Of a DNA stretch of 10,160 bases, positions 5,130 through 10,160 are shown piece after piece. Under the pieces are notes generated by a model, which saw only the letters and a list, made by a program, of their open reading frames with translations, was not told where the DNA came from and made no database searches. Numbering within the stretch: position 1 is the first letter of the stretch; every line of letters begins with the position of its first letter. The DNA is taken from assembly GCA_022712835.1 (NCBI GenBank), contig JAFLJU010000154.1, positions 1 through 10,160 on the forward strand. Direction: 5' to 3'. The DNA comes from Desulfobacteraceae bacterium. GTDB taxonomy: Bacteria > Desulfobacterota > Desulfobacteria > Desulfobacterales > Desulfobacteraceae. Position numbers and translations under genes: made by a program.

Positions 5130-5161
5130 ACGTCATATCATATGATAGCATGGCATGACGT
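5130..5161 (-). repeat. Second hairpin between cspA stop and terminator
   Basis: ACGTCAT (5130-5136) pairs with ATGACGT (5155-5161). The loop contains a perfect 10-bp palindrome, ATCATATGAT (5137-5146). Together with the terminator stem this gives two consecutive hairpins in the cspA 3' UTR, which could protect the mRNA from 3' exonucleases or bind a protein. Confidence 0.5.
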
Positions 5162-5188
5162 TCTCTTTCGAGCAAATAAAACGGTCGA

Positions 5189-5392
5189 CTATAGAACGGT
5201 TACATTTGCTGCGGCAGGACCTTTTTGTCCTTCTTCGATATCAAAGGAAACGCGGTCTCCTTCATTCAGAGACTTAAACCCTGATGAGTTAATGCCGGAA
5301 TGATGTACAAATACATCTTTTCCGCCGTCTTCTTGTTCAATAAATCCAAAACCTTTTGAGTCGTTAAACCATTTTACTGTACCATTAGCCAT
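5189..5392 (-). CDS. Cold shock protein, CspA family
   Basis: Single cold-shock-domain protein of 67 aa, the usual family length, that binds single-stranded RNA and DNA and acts as an RNA chaperone. The start [18 protein letters not shown] contains RNP1 (KGFGFI, residues 13-18), and VFVHHSGI contains RNP2 (VFVHH, about 27-31). The C-terminus [13 protein letters not shown] is standard. ATG 5392 is preceded by AGGAG (5402-5406) at about 9 nt. It is monocistronic, with its own promoter, a leader of about 125 nt and a strong terminator. Whether it is cold-induced or constitutive cannot be read from the sequence, although a long structured leader is typical of cold-regulated members. Confidence 0.97.
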   Translation of the reverse strand: MANGTVKWFNDSKGFGFIEQEDGGKDVFVHHSGINSSGFKSLNEGDRVSFDIEEGQKGPAAANVTVL

Positions 5393-5524
5393 AGTGGCGT
5401 TCTCCTGTATAAAAAAAATAACAGTTTCTTTCTCTGTGGGGGGTAATTAATTTCCGTTTTTGGGGATATACTCCTTTAGAGGTGAAACCTAAACACTTGA
5501 CATGGAATATGTGCAAGTTGATAC

Positions 5525-5552
5525 AAAATACAGCAAATTAAAATAAAGTCAA
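5525..5552 (-). promoter_or_regulatory. cspA promoter and start of a structured 5' leader
   Basis: On the minus strand TTGACT (5552-5547) and TATTTT (5530-5525) are 16 bp apart, predicting a start near 5517 and a leader of about 125 nt to ATG 5392. The leader has two imperfect hairpins: CTTG...CAAG at 5496-5517, directly at the predicted 5' end, and TTTAGAGGT/ACCTAAA at 5475-5493. It ends with AGGAG at 5402-5406. Confidence 0.6.
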
Positions 5553-5670
5553 GTTTTAATTTAGATCTGCCTTTTTTGGAAATGCCTTTTTCTTTCTTGA
5601 TTCGTTTTCTTGCCTATGGCATGGTTTGCGTTTCAGCGTATGGACAGACATAAATTAAAAGGAATGTGCC

Positions 5671-6588
5671 TTGGGCCAGATTGCAGTTAAATCAAAAAAG
5701 AGTCTGTATTTGTTCATGGTGCTCCATGTTGTTTTTGCAGCCGGTACCTTTATTTTCAGCAAGGCTGCAGCTGTCAGTTTTGCAGATCCCATGGTTTTAA
5801 GCCTTTGTCGGGGGCTTGGTTCCGGATTTATTTTTTTATTGTTTACCAGGATGATTCCAAAACCAAAATTTACTCTGGGAGAATGGGTAAGGCTTTTGGG
5901 TTTGGGCATCCTGCTGGTCCCTTTGAATCAATATTGTTTTTTAAAGGGGCTTGAACTGAGCGTTCCAGGGCATTCGGCACTTTTTTATGCCATGACCCCT
6001 ATCGGCGTGCTGCTGCTGTCAAGTCTTGTTGCCGGGAAAATGCCGTCCATACAAAAGCTTTCTGGGGTGGGGGTGGCATTTTTAGGGGTGATAATTATTT
6101 TAAGGCCTTGGGCATCCAATGCCCAGGTCAGTGAATTAAGAATGGGGGATCTCTGGTTGATCGGTGCGGTTGTTTGTTGGGTGTTGTATACCATTCTGGC
6201 CAGTGACATCTGTAGGAGAAAAAATGCCGTATCTGTCACCGCCTGGAGCCTGATCCTGGGAGCCCTTGTCATGGTTCCCATTGCTGCAAGATCTGTTCTG
6301 GCATTTGATTTTTCCGCTGTTTCAACGGCCGGGTGGTTTGGACTCGGGTATATGATTGTGATCACCAGCACCGTGATGATGATATTGTGGAATATTTTGT
6401 TGCAGCATCTGACGCCGGTTCAGGTTGCTATAACGACCAATGCGCAACCGCCGGCAACCACACTTCTTGCGGCGGCAACGGCGGCAATGGGGTTAATACC
6501 GGGGGATCAGGATCTGGGAACCTTGTTCTTCCTGGGCATGGCGCTTTCTCTTGCCGGTGTGATCATGATCCAGAAGGCCAAACATTAG
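5671..6588 (+). CDS. EamA-domain drug/metabolite superfamily (DMT) permease
   Basis: Predicted inner-membrane exporter of 305 aa with about ten transmembrane helices, arranged as two EamA repeats at about 12-146 and 158-301. The HVVFAAGTFIFSKAA entry segment, PLNQYCFLKGLELSVPGHSALFYAMTPIGVLLLS (helices 3-4) and the repeat-2 TSTVMMILWNILLQHLTPVQVAITTNAQP stretch are family-typical. The substrate cannot be told; members export amino acids or metabolites. The start is TTG 5671, with AAGGA at 5659-5663. The nearby ATG at 5664 is out of frame and soon stops, and the next in-frame ATG (5716) has no Shine-Dalgarno and would remove part of helix 1. It is convergent with the nitroreductase gene, with only 2 nt between stops and no obvious terminator. 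It appears monocistronic, with no strong promoter recognised. Confidence 0.9.
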   Translation: MGQIAVKSKKSLYLFMVLHVVFAAGTFIFSKAAAVSFADPMVLSLCRGLGSGFIFLLFTRMIPKPKFTLGEWVRLLGLGILLVPLNQYCFLKGLELSVPGHSALFYAMTPIGVLLLSSLVAGKMPSIQKLSGVGVAFLGVIIILRPWASNAQVSELRMGDLWLIGAVVCWVLYTILASDICRRKNAVSVTAWSLILGALVMVPIAARSVLAFDFSAVSTAGWFGLGYMIVITSTVMMILWNILLQHLTPVQVAITTNAQPPATTLLAAATAAMGLIPGDQDLGTLFFLGMALSLAGVIMIQKAKH

Positions 6589-6590
6589 TC

Positions 6591-7256
6591 TTATTCCCAG
6601 AAGGTGACGGAATCTTTAACCGGTGCCCGATCTGTTCGGGTGCTGTTTATGGGTGCTTGCTTGTCAGCATATCCAAATGACATACCAAACAGAATACCCA
6701 TCTCCTTTGGAATGTTCAAAAAATCTTTTACCGGGTCGGGAAATTGTCCTAAAGCGCCTTGAAAACAGCTTGCAATACCATTTTCTGACATGAGAAGCGA
6801 GAGTGTCTGGGCATAGATTCCCATATCGACGGCCCCCATGATGTCCAGATATTTTTCCATGGTAAAAAACAGGGCATGGGGGGCATCAAAAAAAGTCCAG
6901 TTCCGGATCAGGGCCGTTAATCTGGCGTTTTTATCGCTGCGCTCGATGCCCATTGAGCTGTAGAGAGAGTTTGCAGATCCAAACTGGCGGTCCCGATGAA
7001 TTCCTTCATAGCGGACCTTCCAGTTAAAATCCGGGTTTGGGGGCTGACCACTCATTACCGCCTCAATGAGTTTGTCTTTGAGCTGATCTTTTTTGGCGCC
7101 TGAAATCACATGAATCTGCCAGGGCTGTACATTGCAATTGGATGGCGACAATTGGGCGTCCGAGAATATTTTTTTAAGGGTTTCCTGGGGGACCTTCGCG
7201 TCTTGGAAGGCACGAATGGAAACCCGTTCCTTCAAAATTTTCGATAGGTGTGGCAT
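6591..7256 (-). CDS. Nitroreductase-family FMN oxidoreductase
   Basis: Probable homodimeric cytoplasmic flavoprotein of 221 aa that uses NAD(P)H and FMN to reduce nitro compounds, quinones or a specific unsaturated substrate. FMN-phosphate contacts are visible in the N-terminal RVSIRAF (Arg11, Ser13, Arg15) and SPSNCNVQPWQ (38-47). The dimer and flavin helix is DMGIYAQTLSLLMSENGIASC (144-164), and the C-terminal FGMSFGYADKQAPINSTRTDRAPV (190-213) is the usual GYP-like segment followed by the conserved R..R patch. ATG 7256 has AGGAG (7265-7269) at 8 nt. It is the second gene of an operon, 16 nt after the gamma carbonic anhydrase stop. The physiological substrate cannot be inferred. Confidence 0.92.
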   Translation of the reverse strand: MPHLSKILKERVSIRAFQDAKVPQETLKKIFSDAQLSPSNCNVQPWQIHVISGAKKDQLKDKLIEAVMSGQPPNPDFNWKVRYEGIHRDRQFGSANSLYSSMGIERSDKNARLTALIRNWTFFDAPHALFFTMEKYLDIMGAVDMGIYAQTLSLLMSENGIASCFQGALGQFPDPVKDFLNIPKEMGILFGMSFGYADKQAPINSTRTDRAPVKDSVTFWE

Positions 7257-7272
7257 GTTGGGCTCTCCTGGT

Positions 7273-7797
7273 TCAGGGTTCTTGTATTTTTTTAAAACTG
7301 GTATTGTATTGTTTGATTAATTCCATGTATTTATTGAGGCCGGTATCAAATTGCTCCCGATGGTGGCTTTCTACATTTTTTAGGGAAACAGCAGGAGTGC
7401 CAGCACATATTTTACCCTCGGGGATGACCTGGTTTTTTCTTACAAGGGACTGCTCGGCCAGGATTGAGTTTTTGTGAATAACGGCATTGTCGCAGATCAT
7501 GGACTTCATGCCGATGAGGCAGTTATCCTGGATTACGGCATCATGGATCATTGCCAGATGTCCGATGATGACCCGGTTTCCGATGGTGACCCGGGTGCCT
7601 GTGTGGATCACCACATTTTCTTCTATCAGGGTTTTATCTCCGATGATGATGGGTCCGAAATCACCCCGAATGATCGCCCCAAAACCGATATAGCAGTCTT
7701 TCCCAATGGTAACATCTCCGATTATTTGCGCACTGGGTGCCACCCAGGTTCCCTCTCCAATCAAAGGCTTTTTGCCGCCTATCTCATATATGGCCAT
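7273..7797 (-). CDS. Gamma-class carbonic anhydrase family protein (left-handed beta-helix)
   Basis: Trimeric hexapeptide-repeat protein of 174 aa, YrdA/CaiE/PaaY-like, of the gamma carbonic anhydrase fold. Repeats of the [LIV]-G-x4 type (IIGDVTIGKDCYIGFGAIIRGD and onward) run from about 12 to 135, followed by a C-terminal helix. The three zinc-ligand histidines are present: His65 (VVIHTG), His80 and His85 (IGHLAMIH). Arg44 and Asp46 in IRGD form the structural ion pair of the family. Many members lack strong CO2 hydration, so activity is not certain. ATG 7797 has TGGGGA at 5 nt. It is the first gene of an operon with the nitroreductase, and divergent from the AEC permease across 114 bp that contain an ATTCTTT/AAAGAAT inverted repeat (7824-7830, 7838-7844). 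Confidence 0.92.
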   Translation of the reverse strand: MAIYEIGGKKPLIGEGTWVAPSAQIIGDVTIGKDCYIGFGAIIRGDFGPIIIGDKTLIEENVVIHTGTRVTIGNRVIIGHLAMIHDAVIQDNCLIGMKSMICDNAVIHKNSILAEQSLVRKNQVIPEGKICAGTPAVSLKNVESHHREQFDTGLNKYMELIKQYNTSFKKIQEP

Positions 7798-7874
7798 TTT
7801 TTCCCCATTTAGAATATGGCATTATTCTTTGTCACAAAAAGAATTCAAAATCAATATTTTTCCCATCCTTCTTC

Positions 7875-7904
7875 TTGACAAAAAATATTTTTCCAGCCTA
7901 TCTA
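7875..7904 (+). promoter_or_regulatory. Candidate promoter for the AEC permease, predicting a leaderless mRNA
   Basis: A perfect TTGACA (7875-7880) is followed after 18 bp by TATCTA (7899-7904). The expected transcription start, about 7 nt further on, is 7911-7912, which is the A of the ATG. No Shine-Dalgarno precedes that ATG. A direct repeat, AATATTTTTCC (7853-7863 and 7884-7894, 31 bp apart), brackets the -35 region and could be a regulator site. Confidence 0.5.
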
Positions 7905-7911
7905 TGCACCC

Positions 7912-8796
7912 ATGATTATTGATTCTTTTTTAATCCTGCTCCCATTAATTTTTCTGGCATTGGGCGGTTATTCTTTATCCAGGGTTTATCCCCTGTCCGA
8001 GGATACCCTGATCCGGATCGTAACTGATTTTTTCATGCCGGTTTTGATTTTTTATTCTCTGTATACCTCTGATATCAATCTGGTCAAAACCATGAAACTT
8101 TTTGGTGCTGTCAGCTTTGTCCTCATCTTTATGTTTGTCGTTTGCCTTGTTTATTGCCGGCTGTTCAAATTGGATTTCAAAGCGTTTTCACCACCGGTTC
8201 TTTTTATGAACTCAGGTTTTTTGGGGATTCCCTTAATGAAGCTTTGGGGGGGATTTGCCGCAATGAATTATATCGTTATCTATGATCAACTTCAGACCCT
8301 TTATATCTTTACCCTGGGCATCATCATTGTCACCGGCGGGTTTACCCTGGTGGGCATCCGGGAGATGATAAAGTCTCCTTTGTTATGGTCCATTGTCCTG
8401 GGTTTTTTGTTCAGGCATTTGAGTATCCCGTTGCCTGAAAAGCTGATAGATGCTCTTGGATATTGTGGTACAGGGGCCCCTGCTTTGGCAACCTTTGCCA
8501 TGGGCTGTTCCCTTGGAAAAAGAAGGGTTGTTGCTGACATGCATTTGATGTCGGGACTTGTTTTCCGGTTTGTTTTCGGATTTCTTGCCGGATTTCTTGC
8601 AACCAAGGTCTTCAATATCACCGGGATGGAACGAACCGTTGTTTTGGTTGCCTCCTCCCTGCCGTCGGCAGTCTTTTCTGTTGTGTTGCCTTTAAGATAT
8701 GGCATCAATCCACAATTTGCCGGAAGCTTGGTCTTAATGTCCAGCCTGCTCAGTGTTTTTATAATTCCAATGGTTTTTTATCTTTGCAGCCTGTAA
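7912..8796 (+). CDS. AEC (auxin efflux carrier) family permease
   Basis: Predicted inner-membrane transporter of 294 aa with about ten helices in two five-helix halves, a BART-superfamily fold. The N-terminus MIIDSFLILLPLIFLALGGYSLSRVYPLSEDTLIRIVTDFFMPVLIFYSL matches the family start, where the DFFMPVLIF stretch holds the first-half helix break. VLFMNSGFLGIPLMKLWGG (about 97-115) is the conserved N-x-G-x-x-G-x-P segment. The C-terminal SLPSAVFSVVLPLRYGINPQFAGSLVLMSSLLSV is the second-half counterpart. Members carry organic anions such as malate or malonate, or are uncharacterised; the substrate is not inferable. The start is fixed by homology, although no Shine-Dalgarno is present. Convergent with rnhA, 38 bp apart; no clear terminator. 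Confidence 0.9.
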   Translation: MIIDSFLILLPLIFLALGGYSLSRVYPLSEDTLIRIVTDFFMPVLIFYSLYTSDINLVKTMKLFGAVSFVLIFMFVVCLVYCRLFKLDFKAFSPPVLFMNSGFLGIPLMKLWGGFAAMNYIVIYDQLQTLYIFTLGIIIVTGGFTLVGIREMIKSPLLWSIVLGFLFRHLSIPLPEKLIDALGYCGTGAPALATFAMGCSLGKRRVVADMHLMSGLVFRFVFGFLAGFLATKVFNITGMERTVVLVASSLPSAVFSVVLPLRYGINPQFAGSLVLMSSLLSVFIIPMVFYLCSL

Positions 8797-8834
8797 GTTT
8801 TTTAAATTTTTGTTGTAAAGAGTCCGGGGGGATA

Positions 8835-9545
8835 CTATGGCGTCTCACGGGGAGGGGAGCCGATACTTTTTAAATAACCGATATCATCGGGCATGTCTTT
8901 TTTTCTGGCAGTTCCGTTGGCCAGTTCATCACATCGTTCATTCAAGGGGTTTCCGGCATGACCTTTGACCCATTTAAAGGTAATATCCCGTCCGGCCTGA
9001 AGATCCAGGAGAAGAGCCCATATGTCGGCATTCATGGCGGGGTTACCATCGGATTTGATCCATCCCTTTTTTTTCCAATTACGGGCCCATCCCTTGTTCA
9101 ACCCGTCAATGACGTATTTTGAATCAGAGTGCAGGACAATGGGCGCAGTTTTTTTTCTGAGAGTTTCCAGGGCCACCACCACCGCCATAAGCTCCATGCG
9201 GTTGTTGGTGGTTAAATTGTACCCGCCGGAGAGTTCCTGTATGTCTTTTATCACGACTCCATATCCGCCAGGGCCAGGGTTTCCAATGGCACCGCCATCG
9301 GTATACACCACAATAGTACCAGCAGGATAGGTCTCTTCTGGGGGATAGGTCTTTGACTGTTTTCCGGGTCCGCCTTTATTCGATCCAGACGAAAAGGAGG
9401 GGCTTTTAAGAAAGGCTTCTGCCTCCTGTTGGGTTTTGAAGCTTTTAAAAATGGCGTTGGTAAATCCTGTGACCTGCTGTTGTGCCTCGGGCCAGCTGGT
9501 GAATATCCCTGTTTTACGTCCCTGGGCGACGGCATAGTATTTCAT
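8835..9545 (-). CDS. rnhA: Ribonuclease HI with N-terminal hybrid-binding domain
   Basis: Endonuclease that cuts RNA in RNA-DNA hybrids, removing R-loops and primers. It is 236 aa: an RNase H1 N-terminal hybrid-binding (caulimovirus VI-like) domain at 1-48, YYAVAQGRKTGIFTSWPEAQQQVTGF...FKSFKTQQEAEAFL; a Ser/Gly/Lys linker of about 25 residues; and the catalytic domain at about 77-216. The active-site carboxylates are Asp83 (YTDGG), Glu118 (NNRMEL), Asp141 (HSDSKYV) and Asp206 (CDELA), with His196 in KGHAGN. The basic protrusion GWARNWKKKGWIKSDG is present. It is longer than E. coli RNase HI (155 aa) because of the extra domain, an arrangement common in eukaryotes and found in various bacteria. 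ATG 9545 has no Shine-Dalgarno, upstream sequence in frame reaches a stop, and a promoter abuts it. Confidence 0.96.
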   Translation of the reverse strand: MKYYAVAQGRKTGIFTSWPEAQQQVTGFTNAIFKSFKTQQEAEAFLKSPSFSSGSNKGGPGKQSKTYPPEETYPAGTIVVYTDGGAIGNPGPGGYGVVIKDIQELSGGYNLTTNNRMELMAVVVALETLRKKTAPIVLHSDSKYVIDGLNKGWARNWKKKGWIKSDGNPAMNADIWALLLDLQAGRDITFKWVKGHAGNPLNERCDELANGTARKKDMPDDIGYLKSIGSPPRETP

Positions 9546-9551
9546 GGGGAG

Positions 9552-9580
9552 AATATAGACTGGAATTGCGTCTTAGTAAA
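9552..9580 (-). promoter_or_regulatory. Candidate rnhA promoter, predicting a leaderless mRNA
   Basis: On the minus strand TTTACT (9580-9575) and TATATT (9557-9552) are separated by exactly 17 bp. Six bases (CTCCCC) then lead to the rnhA ATG at 9545, so the expected transcription start coincides with the start codon. The -10 matches 5 of 6 consensus bases and the -35 matches 4 of 6. Confidence 0.5.
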
Positions 9581-9700
9581 TAGGGTGGGACCAAAGAAAA
9601 TTTAGGATAGGGAATTGGAAGGGTGCTTTTTTTTGAATCGGGTTTATGGTATTTCCCGGAAAAAGGAAATAAGAAGCAAGAAAAAAAAAGGAAAAATAAA

Positions 9701-10160
9701 ATGACACCGGCCATACAAGCATTGGAAAAAAATAAAATCTCATTTGTCCTCCATGAATATGACCATGATCCAACCATCCGAGCTTATGGAGAAGAGGCTG
9801 CCCAAAAATTGGGGGTGGCTCCGGGTCAGCTGTTCAAAACCCTGGTTGTTTTAACAGACGGCAGTCTGGTCGTGGGGGTGGTGCCGGTGTCCGGACAACT
9901 GAACCTGAAGGCAATAGCCAAAGCATTGGGGACAAAGAAGGCGGGAATGGCGGAAAAAAAACAGGTGGAGCGGTCCACCGGTTATCTCACCGGCGGGGTT
10001 AGCCCCCTGGGCCAGAAAAAACTATTGCCAACCCTCATTGATGCATCGGCATTGGATTTTGATACGATTTTTGTCAGTGCCGGGCGCCGGGGGCTACAGA
10101 TTTCCATTTCCCCAAGGGATCTTGCCAGTCTGACCCGGGCAATCTTTCACCAGATATCCA
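9701..10160 (+). CDS. ybaK: Cys-tRNA(Pro) deacylase, YbaK/EbsC family, 3'-truncated by window edge
   Basis: Cytoplasmic trans-editing enzyme that hydrolyses Cys-tRNA(Pro) made in error by prolyl-tRNA synthetase. The frame is open from ATG 9701 to the window end (153 codons), so only the last few residues of a protein of about 160 aa are lost. It aligns closely with E. coli YbaK as recalled: the start MTPAIQALEKNKISF, YDHDP, the catalytic-lysine motif QLFKTLVV (Lys46), SGQLNLKAIAKALGTKKAGMA, RSTGYLTGGVSPLGQKK and IFVSAGRRGLQISI. AGGA at 9689-9692 lies 8 nt before the ATG. It is divergent from rnhA across 155 bp of A-rich DNA that contains a small inverted repeat (ATTTCC 9651-9656, GGAAAT 9665-9670); no promoter was recognised with confidence. 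Confidence 0.95.
   Translation, partial: MTPAIQALEKNKISFVLHEYDHDPTIRAYGEEAAQKLGVAPGQLFKTLVVLTDGSLVVGVVPVSGQLNLKAIAKALGTKKAGMAEKKQVERSTGYLTGGVSPLGQKKLLPTLIDASALDFDTIFVSAGRRGLQISISPRDLASLTRAIFHQIS

Noticed and set aside
5498..5503. Plus-strand TTGACA as promoter for the EamA permease
   Set aside because: No acceptable -10 follows at 16-18 bp, and it lies about 170 bp from the gene inside the cspA leader hairpin.
8301..8708. Minus-strand 135-codon ORF inside the AEC permease gene
   Set aside because: It is an antisense shadow: no ribosome binding site, and low-complexity basic sequence complementary to membrane helices.
9514..9777. Minus-strand ORFs between rnhA and ybaK
   Set aside because: Their sequence is Phe/Leu/Pro-rich read-through of A-rich DNA, and they overlap the ybaK start and the rnhA promoter.
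1..10160. tRNA, rRNA, CRISPR, insertion sequence, prophage or defence system
   Set aside because: No cloverleaf, spaced repeats, transposase or terminal inverted repeats, phage or restriction-type genes were recognised by eye.

Overview
The window looks like a chromosomal segment of a Desulfobacterales-type (deltaproteobacterial) sulfate reducer or a close relative. This is inferred from the gene mix: a heme-copper oxygen reductase cluster next to a true arginine-kinase-like phosphagen kinase, which is rare in bacteria but known in some Desulfobacterales, plus a secreted MsrA-MsrB fusion and a small Cys4 protein. No rRNA, tRNA, CRISPR array, insertion sequence or phage gene was seen. Taxonomy cannot be proved from this sequence alone.

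Layout. Positions 1-2285 (+) hold the end of a cytochrome c oxidase operon: subunit III (5' truncated), subunit IV, subunit II with a complete CuA site, and a CtaB/CyoE heme O synthase whose start overlaps subunit II. Subunit I presumably lies upstream, outside the window. Positions 2393-4901 (-) hold, in transcription order, a small Cys4 protein of 61 aa, an arginine-kinase-like phosphagen kinase, and a secreted MsrA-MsrB fusion. Positions 4902-5188 hold no gene but contain a candidate promoter, a long-range inverted repeat, a G-quadruplex motif, a strong terminator and a second hairpin. A CspA-family cold shock gene (5189-5392, -) follows, with a roughly 125-nt leader and a recognisable promoter. 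An EamA/DMT permease (5671-6588, +) converges on a two-gene operon (gamma-class carbonic anhydrase, then nitroreductase; 7797-6591, -). An AEC-family permease (7912-8796, +) is divergent from that operon and converges on ribonuclease HI (9545-8835, -). A YbaK-type Cys-tRNA(Pro) deacylase (9701 to window end, +) is divergent from rnhA and lacks only its last few codons.

How the genes work together. The left half has an oxygen and energy-stress theme: terminal O2 reduction with dedicated heme O synthesis, repair of oxidised methionine in the cell envelope, and a phosphagen buffer for ATP. The right half is ordinary housekeeping and transport.

The most notable points are: (i) the phosphagen kinase with all arginine-kinase catalytic residues, preceded by an unlisted-family Cys4 mini-protein 12 nt upstream, an arrangement formally resembling mcsA-mcsB; (ii) a perfect in-frame 15-bp tandem duplication over the kinase start codon; (iii) an MsrA-MsrB fusion with only three cysteines, so no canonical resolving Cys in either domain; (iv) two genes (AEC permease and rnhA) whose best promoters place the transcription start at the ATG, predicting leaderless mRNAs; and (v) repeated short (about 15-18 bp) tandem duplications in several intergenic gaps.
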